The notes beneath the pieces were generated by a model. The model searched no databases and was not told the DNA's origin. It saw only the letters and a program-made list of their open reading frames with translations. The position numbers were made by a program, and so were the translations under genes. Shown here piece after piece: positions 1-8,017 of a DNA stretch of 64,000 bases. The DNA comes from an uncultured Roseburia sp. (GTDB lineage Bacteria > Bacillota > Clostridia > Lachnospirales > Lachnospiraceae), in NCBI GenBank assembly GCA_945787015.1, contig CALZGM010000008.1, positions 40,053 through 104,052 on the forward strand. Direction: 5' to 3'. Position 1 is the stretch's first letter, and each line of letters opens with the position of its first letter.

Positions 1-580
1 ATTTGTTCATCCGGAAAAGGTAATTGTGCTATTTGATGAAATAGATGCATTGGCACTGGATCGAACCAGTTCAAATGATTTAAGAGAGATGGGGAGAGTT
101 ACTTCAACATTGCTTAAGTGTCTGGATAGAACAAATGAAAATATAGTATTAGTGGCGACAACAAATTTATTCAACATGTTTGATAAGGCATTAAGTAGAA
201 GATTTGATTCTATAATTGACTTTAATCGATATACAGAAGAAGATTTGATGGATATAGCTGAAAAAATGCTAAATTCTTATTTGGATAAAATGAAGCTGGG
301 CAATAGAGATATTAGACTTTTCAGGAAAATAATGAGATTATCAAATCCAATGCCATATCCGGGAGAATTAAAGAATCTCCTAAAAACAGCTATTGCATTT
401 AGCGATGTAAATGATGGGATGGATTATTTTAGAAGAATATATTATTCAGTATGTGGGGAAAAACCAGAGAATTTGTTAAAACTTCAAGAACAAGGATTTA
501 CAGTTAGGGAAATAGAGATTCTAACAAGTAAGTCTAAAAGTAGTGTATCAAGAGAATTGAAGGCGGGTGTTAATAAATGA
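1..580 (+). CDS. AAA+ ATPase, 3' part (IetA-like partner of a subtilase)
   Basis: The reading frame is open from base 2, so the gene starts upstream of the window and only its C-terminal ~190 residues are present. A Walker B segment (VIVLFDEIDAL) is followed by a sensor/arginine-finger region (VATTN and SRRFD), as in classical AAA+ proteins; the Walker A lies outside. The last 30 residues look like a small helix-turn-helix. The stop codon overlaps the ATG of the downstream subtilase (ATGA), showing translational coupling. An AAA ATPase plus S8 protease is the layout of IetAS, known first as a Ti-plasmid stability module and later reported as anti-phage. The ATPase probably senses or licenses the protease. 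Confidence 0.8.
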   Translation, partial: FVHPEKVIVLFDEIDALALDRTSSNDLREMGRVTSTLLKCLDRTNENIVLVATTNLFNMFDKALSRRFDSIIDFNRYTEEDLMDIAEKMLNSYLDKMKLGNRDIRLFRKIMRLSNPMPYPGELKNLLKTAIAFSDVNDGMDYFRRIYYSVCGEKPENLLKLQEQGFTVREIEILTSKSKSSVSRELKAGVNK

Positions 581-2853
581 ATGGATTATTACAGTTAAAA
601 GGAAGATTTGAAAAACGTGGAAATGAAGGTATGGGGCCAATAGGTTTGCCAGCAAATAAAAAAGTGACATCGGAACATATAGAAGAATTGATTAGTCAGC
701 TTTTTAAAGTAAAAGAGTATTGGGCTGATAAGGACGATATAGCGGGACTAATTGTCAGTGTTCATTACATTCGCGTTGTAGCAAAAAGTAATCGATTGAA
801 GACATTACTTGCAGATGTTGGGAAGAAACCTGTAGATTCGATTAGAGGAGCAAAGTTTGTCACAGGAAGAGATAGTCAAGGCAAGACAATTCACAAGCAT
901 GTGTTTACACATTATGTACAGGAATCAGCCATTGATAAAGCAATCAACAATTTGCAGATCGTAAAAGGAATAGTGGATGCGGATTATAATGGTTGTATAA
1001 CTGCTGAAGATGTTGAAAAACTTGGGACAGAGAAAAAGTATTTACATGCTGACAAAATTGCTAAAACAAATTTCATAAATATAATAGTTGATTGCCATTT
1101 TGTTGAAAAGTTTGATGTTGATGAGGCTAAAGAATCTATTACAGAAGAATCTATTATAACTATCTACAAAACGGACATAGAAACTAAAGAGTTATTGTCA
1201 AGGTTTGGAATCGATGTTTCAGAAAACAAGATTATTGGTGGCACAACGGTATTGTTGACACCACCACAGGCAAGACAGTTATATAATAAAGCACCGTATC
1301 TTATTGCAATGAGTATTACAGATTTTTCAAAGATCAGTATAGAGGATGATTTGTTTGAAGATGTTGAGTTTGAAGAAGATGATGGTATTATTCCACTTCC
1401 GGGAAACGAACCAACGGTAGGTGTTATTGATACTCAGTTTAATGAAAAGGTGTATTTTAATAAATGGGTAGAGTACATACCTATGTTGCCGGTTGATATA
1501 TTAGAACCGGAGGATTATAAACATGGAACAGCAGTATCATCAATTATTGTGGATGGTCCGAGAGGAAATAAAGGATTGGATGATGGGTGTGGCCACTTCC
1601 GCGTGAGGCATTTCGGTGTATCAAAACAAAGTGGATTTAGTTCATTTGCTATTCTGCGAGAGATTAAAAATATAGTCGAAAGTAATAGAGATATTAAAGT
1701 ATGGAATCTTTCTTTAGGCTCTAAGACTGAAATTAGAGAGAATTATATATCTCCTGAGGCTGCAGAATTGGACCGGATTCAAAGCGAAAATGATGTTATA
1801 TTTGTAATATCAGGAACCAATACCCCAGATGGGATGAAACATCCAGATATGAAGGTAGGTGCACCAGCGGATTCATTAAATTCATTAGTTGTGAACGCTG
1901 TTGATATGTCTGGAAAATCAGCATCTTATTCTAGACGTGGACCAGTACTCTCTTTTTTTCATAAACCAGATATATGTTATTATGGTGGTGATGGAACAAA
2001 AACTGAAGAAAAAATTGCAGTATGTGCAGATGAGTTGGGTGCTATATACTTATCTGGAACATCGTTTGCTGCTCCGTGGATTACAAGAAAGTTAGCATAT
2101 TTGATTTATGTTATGGGTCTCAGTAAAGAAGTAGCGAAGGCACTTATTATCGATTCAGCTGCAAAATGGGGACCTAGTGGAAATGTTTCAGACACAATGG
2201 GATATGGAGTTGTTCCTAAACGTATAGAAGATATTTTGAACACATCTGACGATGAAATAAAATTTATAATTACCGGTACAACAGAAGATTACGAAACATA
2301 TAACTATACACTACCGGTTCCTGTAGTGAATGGGAAACATCCGTATTATGCTAAAGCTGTATTGTGTTATTTCCCACACTGTGACCGAAATCAGGGAGTA
2401 GATTATACAGGAACCGAGATGGATATACATTTTGGTCGTGTGATTACGGAAAAGAAAGATGGAACCATTAAAACAAAGATAAAGTCTATTGATGATAATA
2501 AGCAGACCGAGGAAGGTCAGGTTATGTATGAGGAAGATGCAAGAAATGTATTCAGAAAATGGGACAATGTTAAGCGTATATGCGAGAAAATAAAAGATAG
2601 AAGAGTTCCCAAAAAGTCCTATGATGCAGGAATGTGGGGAATAGGAGTAATAACTAAAGAACGAGTAACGTCAAAGAATAGAAGACCGTTGCCATTCGGT
2701 CTTGTAATCACACTTAAAGAAATGTATGGAAAAAATCGAATAGATGACTTTGTTAAAATGTGTGAAGCTAAAGGATGGTTGGTTAATCGATTGGATGTGC
2801 AGAATCAGCTTGATATTTATGCAAGAGCAGAGGAAGAGATAAAGTTCGACTAG
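577..2853 (+). CDS. Subtilisin-like serine protease (S8), IetS-like effector
   Basis: This 758-residue protein has a long N-terminal domain (~280 residues) of no recognised family, then an S8 subtilase domain with an intact catalytic triad: D285 in GVIDTQF, H316 in KHGTAV and S496 in SGTSFAAP. A further ~200-residue C-terminal domain follows. There is no signal peptide, so it should act in the cytoplasm, unlike secreted subtilisins. Its ATG overlaps the stop of the upstream AAA ATPase by 4 bases, so both are made together. By analogy with IetAS systems it is the likely toxic effector of an abortive-infection or addiction pair; that role is inferred from the pairing, not from this sequence alone. 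Confidence 0.85.
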   Translation: MNGLLQLKGRFEKRGNEGMGPIGLPANKKVTSEHIEELISQLFKVKEYWADKDDIAGLIVSVHYIRVVAKSNRLKTLLADVGKKPVDSIRGAKFVTGRDSQGKTIHKHVFTHYVQESAIDKAINNLQIVKGIVDADYNGCITAEDVEKLGTEKKYLHADKIAKTNFINIIVDCHFVEKFDVDEAKESITEESIITIYKTDIETKELLSRFGIDVSENKIIGGTTVLLTPPQARQLYNKAPYLIAMSITDFSKISIEDDLFEDVEFEEDDGIIPLPGNEPTVGVIDTQFNEKVYFNKWVEYIPMLPVDILEPEDYKHGTAVSSIIVDGPRGNKGLDDGCGHFRVRHFGVSKQSGFSSFAILREIKNIVESNRDIKVWNLSLGSKTEIRENYISPEAAELDRIQSENDVIFVISGTNTPDGMKHPDMKVGAPADSLNSLVVNAVDMSGKSASYSRRGPVLSFFHKPDICYYGGDGTKTEEKIAVCADELGAIYLSGTSFAAPWITRKLAYLIYVMGLSKEVAKALIIDSAAKWGPSGNVSDTMGYGVVPKRIEDILNTSDDEIKFIITGTTEDYETYNYTLPVPVVNGKHPYYAKAVLCYFPHCDRNQGVDYTGTEMDIHFGRVITEKKDGTIKTKIKSIDDNKQTEEGQVMYEEDARNVFRKWDNVKRICEKIKDRRVPKKSYDAGMWGIGVITKERVTSKNRRPLPFGLVITLKEMYGKNRIDDFVKMCEAKGWLVNRLDVQNQLDIYARAEEEIKFD

Positions 2854-2860
2854 AAAAATT

Positions 2861-2909
2861 GCAGTGTAACAAGAGTGATTGTAAAGCAGGAGTCATAACC
2901 TGCCACTGC
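2861..2909 (+). terminator. Hairpin after the subtilase gene
   Basis: GCAGTG and CACTGC arms enclose an inner GCAGG/CCTGC stem. No strong T-run follows, so termination is uncertain; it could also be a remnant junction structure. Confidence 0.3.
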
Positions 2910-2953
2910 ATTAGTTTCCGAGTTGGAGAGAGAAGCCTTTTAAGAATCTCTTT

Positions 2954-3472
2954 TTGAAATTGTTCGAAACAAGTATAGAAGCATCATTTGAGAAAAGTTT
3001 GGAGAAATATGGAAATCAACTTTCGAGGTCTACAAGGGCGTATGAAATTCTTTTGGAACGTGAAATGCGATTTTATGAGCGGATTGAGCCAATTTTTGCA
3101 GAGCTAGTTCCACTTGTGCACGACTTGCTTTATTATATGACAAGAGATGAGAATGTTGAGAGAGAAATCGAATGCGAAGCATTTCGCACAAATTTTGGAA
3201 GGTATACATGCCTGATAAAAGAGTTAAAAAATGAAACACTTATTCATCAATCATATATTCCGCAGTCTGTATTTAGAACGTCTGTTGCAGTCGTAAAGCA
3301 AATGCAAGATGATTTAAACTACTGGTATGATATGGCAAAATTGTTGTTTGAAGGGGGCTATGAAAACATAGATTACGATAATGGTGAAAAGGCGGTTGAT
3401 AGATTACTTTTACGGCTTTCGGCAGCAGAGATAGACATTAAGAAAAGATTGGAAGAATTGAGTGGAATATAG
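2954..3472 (+). CDS. Hypothetical helical protein, possibly 5'-truncated
   Basis: A 172-residue, highly charged and predominantly helical protein with no recognised domain or membrane segment. The only in-frame start is a TTG with a poorly placed ribosome binding site (GGAGAG about 21 bases upstream). The frame stays open back to base 2915, so the gene may have lost its original 5' end when the region was assembled. It ends four bases before the next frame and an AGGAGG follows directly, so it is probably co-transcribed with the XRE gene. No function can be assigned. Confidence 0.55.
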   Translation: MKLFETSIEASFEKSLEKYGNQLSRSTRAYEILLEREMRFYERIEPIFAELVPLVHDLLYYMTRDENVEREIECEAFRTNFGRYTCLIKELKNETLIHQSYIPQSVFRTSVAVVKQMQDDLNYWYDMAKLLFEGGYENIDYDNGEKAVDRLLLRLSAAEIDIKKRLEELSGI

Positions 3473-3628
3473 GAGGTGGCAAGGATGGAATTTTACAAAT
3501 TACCTGCGAATGCGGAAGCATTACTTCATGAAATTTTACAAGCAGATAAAAGGAACTCATATAGCGTCCGTCTTGGAGGAATAAATCGAATATCAATTAA
3601 AAACTATAATATGAAAGGAAGGTGCCAT

Positions 3629-3949
3629 ATGTTTCCATTAATCAACAAACGAGAAACCGGTGTCAACCTACGCAGAATCATGGACATGCGTGGAATTACA
3701 CCGAAAGACGTACAAGAATATCTTGGACTTGGATGCGTGCAGAGTGTGTACCGTTGGACTGATGGTGTCAATATGCCGACCATTGACAATTTGTATGCAC
3801 TAAGCGAATTACTCCAAGTTCCGATTGATGCAATCGTGCGCGGGAATAGGGCAACCATTGCGCCGGATATTGTTATAAAGCAACTGGATTCTCGAGAAAG
3901 CAGACTGTGTGCATATTATGAGAAATTGAATGAGATGCGTGCAGCGTAA
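3629..3949 (+). CDS. XRE-family HTH regulator, paralogue of the 17.8-kb gene
   Basis: The ATG at 3629 follows AAAGGAAGGTGCC and gives a 106-residue protein that aligns over its full length with the XRE protein at 17,809 (both read ETGxNLRRIM, RGITPKD, VQSVY and MPTIDNLYALS). The helix-turn-helix covers roughly residues 8-65. The frame is open further upstream (ATG at 3485 behind AGGAGG), which would add 48 residues absent from the paralogue; I prefer the internal start, but a longer fusion or translational re-initiation is possible. It probably represses its own module: the downstream leader carries a conserved hairpin. Confidence 0.8.
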   Translation: MFPLINKRETGVNLRRIMDMRGITPKDVQEYLGLGCVQSVYRWTDGVNMPTIDNLYALSELLQVPIDAIVRGNRATIAPDIVIKQLDSRESRLCAYYEKLNEMRAA

Positions 3950-3984
3950 AAATTGAACTACAGCTTCAATGACAAACGGAATAT

Positions 3985-4027
3985 CCTCCTTTAGAATAGT
4001 CGGTAGAGACAATATTCTAAGGGGAGG
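3985..4027 (+). promoter_or_regulatory. Hairpin pairing CCTCC with the GGAGG of the leader
   Basis: CCTCCTTTAGAATA (3985-3998) can pair with the arm at 4013-4027 ending in GGGGAGG. The same arrangement follows the paralogous XRE gene at 18.1 kb, which argues that the structure is selected. It would hide a Shine-Dalgarno-like GGAGG. Confidence 0.5.
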
Positions 4028-4080
4028 CTAAATCCTCTCCTCACCAGAAGGTTCGGATTTTGCTTCGCAAAACAAGGAGG
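4023..4080 (+). repeat. 58-nt leader shared with the chromosomal LysR gene
   Basis: This segment, ending in the AAGGAGG ribosome binding site, is repeated in inverse orientation at 60,176-60,233, directly upstream of the LysR start codon. I count 55 of 58 identical positions; the differences cluster in one 4-base block. It contains a small hairpin with TTTTGC/GCAAAA arms and a CCTCTCC that can pair with GGAGG. Confidence 0.85.
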
Positions 4081-4085
4081 ATAAT

Positions 4086-4748
4086 ATGAGCGAGAAGATG
4101 TTAGTAACGCAGGCTCTGGATGAGAGAGACCTGTTGGTAAAGAAGATAGCAGACAAGATTGCCAAGGCAAGCTTTGTTGATACCATTAAGCCGAATGAGG
4201 ATAAGGTTTTTGCAAAGCGGATTGACAAAGAAGGGTATGCAAAAGAAGCAGAGTCAGCGTATCAGCAGATTGTTGATTTAATTGACCGATTCCAGAAGAT
4301 TGACGCTGCAATTGTAGCATCTAATGCAAGTACAGAAATTACTACTTCCTATGGTACTTTCACGGTTGCTGGTGCGATTGCTCTTAGAAGCAGACTTCGT
4401 GGCGCAGGTGCTTACGGAGGTGATGCTGATTTTGAAGGAAGACTTCAGAAAAAGCTGGCTAATGAGTACAGTGAAAGGGTGCAGTTCTGCGACAGAAAGA
4501 ACAGTCAGTTGCAGTCTACGGCAGAAGAGATGCGTCTTAGTATTCTTGGAAAAGACAGTAAGACCAAGGATGAAAAGCCTTTGGGAGTTGTAGAAGCCTA
4601 TGTTAAGGAAAATACAACAGAACTGGTGGATCCGTTGGATGCTAAGAAAAAGCTGGAGGCCTTGGAAGAAAAGCGTAACACACTTTTGACGGAGTTGGAT
4701 ACACAAATAAAGGTGTCTAACGCAACAACATTTATTGAGGTAGCGTAA
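4086..4748 (+). CDS. DIP1984/DUF6847-like protein next to a tRNA-like RNA
   Basis: A 220-residue soluble protein with an N-terminal helical part, a central segment ending in SYGTFTVAGAIALRSRLRG, and a C-terminal helix pair. The layout (helical start, ALDERDLL, central 'Asn/Thr then A-alternating' block, C-terminal LDTQIKVSNATT) resembles the DIP1984 (DUF6847, septicolysin-like) family, although the match is from memory and the protein is longer than usual. Members of that family turn up in RNA-repair operons together with RtcB, Band-7 proteins and a tRNA-like RNA. Here a tRNA-like structure lies 95 bases downstream. It has a strong AAGGAGG site inside a leader shared with the host LysR gene. 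Confidence 0.6.
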   Translation: MSEKMLVTQALDERDLLVKKIADKIAKASFVDTIKPNEDKVFAKRIDKEGYAKEAESAYQQIVDLIDRFQKIDAAIVASNASTEITTSYGTFTVAGAIALRSRLRGAGAYGGDADFEGRLQKKLANEYSERVQFCDRKNSQLQSTAEEMRLSILGKDSKTKDEKPLGVVEAYVKENTTELVDPLDAKKKLEALEEKRNTLLTELDTQIKVSNATTFIEVA

Positions 4749-4786
4749 GGTATTTGCCTGCATTACGAAAACCTCAAATCCGGCTT

Positions 4787-5177
4787 CCCTGTAACAGGGT
4801 TACGTTACAAGAAAATATTACCAATTCTGATTAAATTGGGTTGCTACTTAAAGAATGGCGTAATGGTAACGCTCATGACTAGTGATCATGTTTTGTAGGT
4901 TCGAATCCTACTTCTGGGAAAAGTGGTTTAATTAAGATGAAAGCAAACATCGCCAATTTAACTGTTTTGCGTTTTATTTGAACCGTTAAAGGTGAATCGT
5001 CAACGATTTTATTCTTGAATGGTTTTAGGTGAAGTGAAAACTTTCGTGTAGACATAGAAATGTGTTGAAATCCACGATAAAGGTTAAAGCGGTAAGCCGG
5101 TTGGCTGGAGGTAAGCCTCGTGGCTGTAATGTGGGCATATGTTTTAGATGATGAAGCCGTGGCGAGAGCTGCGGCTT
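4787..5177 (+). other. Structured intergenic region around the tRNA-like RNA
   Basis: No open frame of note occupies 4749-5262. The stretch holds a CCCTG/CAGGG hairpin (4787-4799), a CCAATT/AATTGG hairpin (4821-4839), the tRNA-like fold (4844-4925), a GAGG/CCTC hairpin (5108-5119) and an AAGCCG/CGGCTT hairpin (5154-5177). The density of helices suggests one longer non-coding RNA or a structured 5' leader of the NYN gene. Confidence 0.5.
4844..4925 (+). ncRNA. tRNA-like non-coding RNA (not a canonical tRNA)
   Basis: All tRNA arms can be drawn. The D arm is GCG/CGC around TAATGGTAA (4858-4872), the anticodon arm CATGA/TCATG has the 7-base loop CTAGTGA, and the T arm is GTAGG/CCTAC around TTCGAAT (4895-4911). 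The acceptor stem is abnormal: only AGAA pairs with TTCT, next to an internal loop, and the helix then continues outside the tRNA limits as CTACTT/AAGTGG (4844-4849 with 4920-4925). The formal anticodon AGT is not used by bacterial tRNAs. A tRNA-like module on an extended stem recalls YrlA-type Y RNAs and the tRNA-like RNA described with Band-7 repair modules. It lies between the DIP1984-like and NYN genes. Confidence 0.65.
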
Positions 5178-5189
5178 TGTTTGTAGGGG

Positions 5190-5239
5190 TGAGGTTACAA
5201 TTTGTGACTTCAAGTTTGATGTTTCAATTTGGAACCTCA
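5190..5239 (+). promoter_or_regulatory. Two tandem TGAGGT-type palindromes before the NYN gene
   Basis: Two 23-bp elements (5190-5212 and 5217-5239), each with 10-bp half-sites of the type TGAGGTTNCA around a 3-bp centre ATT, sit 27 bp apart and end just before the ribosome binding site. Copies of the same element occur at 19,591 and 20,077. They could be operators of a dimeric repressor (XRE candidates are nearby) or RNA hairpins next to the Shine-Dalgarno. Confidence 0.65.
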
Positions 5240-5262
5240 AATTTAAAAGGAGCGTGACCGTC

Positions 5263-5925
5263 ATGGCAGCAATATTAGTAGACTACGAAAATGTATCCAC
5301 GACCGATGGACTAAAAGGTGTGGAATATCTGAACGTAAACGATACCCTCATCATTTTTTACAGTCAGTGCTGTGAAAAAATTCGCGCGGAATACATAGAT
5401 ATGATAGAGAAGAGCCAATGCAAGATTAAGACATATAAGCTAGCGAAAACAGGGAAGAACGCATTAGATTTTTATATCGCAGTGGAGTGTGGGATTTTGG
5501 GTGTACAGGGAGAAAAGCAAATAAGTATTATCAGCAAAGACAAAGGCTTTTGCGCAGTGTCAGATTTCTTTCGTATTCAGGAAAAATTAGATGGCGTGAT
5601 AGTCCGTGTGGCATCCAATGTTGAGAATGCATTAGTCGTATTAAATGCACCAGAGGACGAGGCAAGAAAGCGGCTAATAAAAGAAAAGACAAGAACACTT
5701 AGCATCGATGCAGAGCAGGCGAGAATAACGGAGCATAGAGCTTTTGTGGAGAAAATCACAAAGGCATTTGAAGGAACGGAGTATGAGAAACAGACAGATA
5801 AAATCATACGATTTATAGAAGGAAGAGATGCAAAAACACCGAGACTCTTATATACAGGTTCGATGCATGAATTTGGGAGAGAAGACGGTAGAGCGATTTA
5901 CCAGGTGTTGAAGCAAGTAGTTTAA
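5263..5925 (+). CDS. NYN/PIN-like domain nuclease
   Basis: A 220-residue protein with the hallmarks of NYN (PIN-like, LabA-related) metal-dependent RNases: AILVDYENV at the N-terminus with the first acidic residue and Asn, ALDFYIAVECG with the second Asp, and IISKDKGF with a further Asp, over residues ~1-120. The C-terminal ~90 residues are helical and unassigned. I prefer the ATG at 5263 because AAGGAG lies 10 bases upstream; the GTG at 5254 is too close to it. The gene directly follows a tRNA-like RNA and two palindromic operator-like sites, so a role in cutting or sensing RNA in a regulated module is likely but inferred. Confidence 0.8.
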   Translation: MAAILVDYENVSTTDGLKGVEYLNVNDTLIIFYSQCCEKIRAEYIDMIEKSQCKIKTYKLAKTGKNALDFYIAVECGILGVQGEKQISIISKDKGFCAVSDFFRIQEKLDGVIVRVASNVENALVVLNAPEDEARKRLIKEKTRTLSIDAEQARITEHRAFVEKITKAFEGTEYEKQTDKIIRFIEGRDAKTPRLLYTGSMHEFGREDGRAIYQVLKQVV

Positions 5926-5937
5926 GGAGGAAAGTAT

Positions 5938-5964
5938 ATGTGTAACGAACAGAAAAATGTATGA
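5938..5964 (+). pseudogene. Eight-codon ORF behind a strong RBS, remnant of a lost gene
   Basis: AAGGAGG (5924-5930), overlapping the NYN stop, is followed by ATG and only eight sense codons before TGA. A perfect ribosome binding site without a real gene suggests that the third gene of this operon was cut away. Confidence 0.4.
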
Positions 5965-6047
5965 GAATGGTATTTGTACCCCCATTGTACCTCTATTTTG
6001 ATATTTCACTGATTTATTAACCGGACTGCTCCCGATAAGAAGGAAAT

Positions 6048-6095
6048 AAAGATCCAACTTGTTCCTTTAGATTTTTGGAATATGTGGGATCTTTT
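6048..6095 (+). terminator. Rho-independent terminator after the NYN operon
   Basis: AAAGATCC pairs with GGATCTTT, with an inner TTCC/GGAA stem, and the 3' arm runs into TTTTT. Confidence 0.6.
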
Positions 6096-6152
6096 TCTAT
6101 GGATAAAATTGGAATATTGACAGCCTGCTCCGTAAAAAAAATACGGAATAAG

Positions 6153-6181
6153 TTGAAATTTTCTACAGATAATAATATAAT
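6153..6181 (+). promoter_or_regulatory. Sigma-70-type promoter of the OLD-like ATPase gene
   Basis: TTGAAA and TATAAT are separated by 17 bp, 27 bp upstream of the ATG at 6208. Confidence 0.6.
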
Positions 6182-6207
6182 AAAGAAAAAGGTACGAGGT
6201 GATTGCT

Positions 6208-7317
6208 ATGTTAAAGAAATTCAGTGTAGAAAACTTCAAAGGCTTTCAGGATAAAATCACATTTGATATAGGTTCGCCAAACAATTATAACTTCAATTCA
6301 GAGATTATAGAAAACGGTTGTGTGACGAAGGGAATTATCTATGGAATTAACAGTAGCGGAAAATCCAATCTAGGATTGGCAGTTTTTGATATCATTACCC
6401 ATTTAACCGAAAAACAGAAGCTACTTCCAAGCTATGATTTTTATCTGAATATGAGTGGAAGAAAATCGTTTGCTGAGTTTGAATATACTTTCGTGTTTGA
6501 TGACCATGAAGTGGTTTATCGGTATTGCAAAAACGATGTAAATACATTAAAGAGTGAGAGTTTGTCCATTGATGGAAAAGAGGTTATCTTTTTCGATTTC
6601 TTTACCAGGGATGGTTTTACATTGTTGGAGGGCTCTGATACTTTGAATGCTTCCATCAAGAGTGATAGCCCGATTTCCCGTGTAAAGTATGTGAATAACA
6701 ATTCGATTCTTACGGATAACATACAGAATCAGGTGTTTAAGAAGTTTATTGATTTTGTGGATCGTATGCTTTTGTTCTATTCCCTGGATAGCCGAGGATA
6801 TGAAGGCTTTATGAATGGAAGCGAAGGTGTTGCGGAAGGCATTGTGAATACCGGAAAGGTACAGGATTTTCAGAAGTTTCTGAAAGAGAATGATATTGAC
6901 TACCAACTGTATGGATGCGAGGTTGATGGACGAAAGGCGATTTATTGTCACTTTGATAATAAAGATGCTGATTTCTTTAAGATTGCTTCCGCCGGAACCA
7001 GATCCTTAGCCCTGTTTTATTACTGGTATATCCGTATGGAGAGGGCATCCTTTGTATTCATAGATGAATTTGATGCATTTTATCATTTTGAATTATCGGA
7101 GTCGGTGCAGAGGCACCTGAAACAGATATCCGGTGTTCAGATATTTACAACAACTCATAATACAGATTTGATGAGTAATGATCTTCTCAGACCGGACAGC
7201 TACTTTTTGCTTGAAAATAATAAAATCCAAGCTATTTCCGACTTGACAGAGAAGGAACTGCGACAGGCACACAATCTTCAGAAAATGTATAAGGCAGGTG
7301 CATTTAATGGCAGATAA
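6208..7317 (+). CDS. AAA_15/AAA_21 family ATPase (OLD-like), abortive-infection type
   Basis: A 369-residue ABC-type ATPase with N-terminal strand FSVENFKGF, Walker A GINSSGKSN (residues ~46-54), the signature region SAGTRSLALFYY, Walker B FVFIDEFDAF and a final TTTHNTDL motif; this is the compact architecture of OLD/RloA/AbiL-type ATPases. The ATG at 6208 is 6 bases behind GAGGTGA. Its end overlaps the start of a TOPRIM-type gene, the typical partner, but that partner is broken, so the pair is probably not functional as a system. It has its own promoter, independent of the NYN operon. Confidence 0.85.
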   Translation: MLKKFSVENFKGFQDKITFDIGSPNNYNFNSEIIENGCVTKGIIYGINSSGKSNLGLAVFDIITHLTEKQKLLPSYDFYLNMSGRKSFAEFEYTFVFDDHEVVYRYCKNDVNTLKSESLSIDGKEVIFFDFFTRDGFTLLEGSDTLNASIKSDSPISRVKYVNNNSILTDNIQNQVFKKFIDFVDRMLLFYSLDSRGYEGFMNGSEGVAEGIVNTGKVQDFQKFLKENDIDYQLYGCEVDGRKAIYCHFDNKDADFFKIASAGTRSLALFYYWYIRMERASFVFIDEFDAFYHFELSESVQRHLKQISGVQIFTTTHNTDLMSNDLLRPDSYFLLENNKIQAISDLTEKELRQAHNLQKMYKAGAFNGR

Positions 7318-7947
7318 AGACTATAAGGTGTTTATAGTCGAAGGAGAGACCAGGGAACCACAAATCATTGATAATAATTGAAAGAGGATGATTTTAATAC
7401 CGATGTCATTGAGGTTCTTAGGGAGAGCAATGACGAGATCAAGAAACAACTCACAGGATTATCAAGAGATGACTTTTCAGAGGTGTACCTTTTCTTTGAT
7501 TATGACGCGCATCAAACAAATTTAGGAAAAACAGTCAATGAAGATGTGATTCATCAAATGCTTGAAAGCTTTGACAATGAAACAGAGAATGGAAAATTAT
7601 ACATTAGCTATCCGATGGTTGAGGCACTCAGAGACTATGAACCGGGAAAATGTGGTAATGGAGTGGATTGCTTTGTAGAGATAGAAGACCTTGGCAATTA
7701 TAAGAATGCTTCTGCAGCAAGAGCGCACAATCCCCATTTTAAGGAATATGAGCAGTATTCCAGTAATGTAACGCCGGGAAATATATATGCTGCGGAATTA
7801 AAAGAAGCGGAGAGACATCGAGTATTTGTATTGAGTGCATTCCCGGAGTTTTTACTGGACTACTTTGGATTGAAGCTATGGAAAACAAGCGTGAGGCATA
7901 CGCGAAATCAAAGAAACAAATTAGAATGTAAAAAAGCGTTAAATTAA
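7307..7947 (+). pseudogene. TOPRIM/RloB-like partner nuclease, disrupted
   Basis: The gene opens at ATG 7307 inside the ATPase gene and encodes MADKDYKVFIVEGETREP, the typical TOPRIM start with its conserved Glu. It stops after 24 codons (TGA at 7379). The continuation lies in another frame from about 7378 (KEDDFNTDVIEVLRE, then the acidic YLFFDYDAHQ motif and SYPMVEAL). Compared with the family roughly 30 residues between the two parts are missing, so a deletion with frameshift inactivated it. The extreme C-terminus also looks abnormal. Together with the upstream ATPase it formed an RloAB/AbiL/PARIS-type ATPase-TOPRIM module. Confidence 0.7.
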
Positions 7948-8017
7948 AAACAAAATCGGTGACCTTCGACTGCGAATAGCTTTCGAAAGTTGTTTTGCTT
8001 ATAGGGGAGATGGAGTT

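Noticed and set aside
3485-3628. N-terminal extension of the first XRE protein
   Set aside because: The frame is open with a good RBS, but the paralogue at 17.8 kb lacks it and a second strong RBS precedes the internal ATG. Left as an alternative start.
4278-4763. 161-codon minus-strand ORF
   Set aside because: Lies entirely opposite the DIP1984-like gene, has no ribosome binding site and a Cys/Ser-rich translation typical of antisense shadows.
4849-4919. Canonical tRNA-Thr(AGT) gene
   Set aside because: Acceptor stem pairs at only four positions and continues into an outer helix; A34 in this anticodon is not used in bacteria. Kept as tRNA-like RNA instead.
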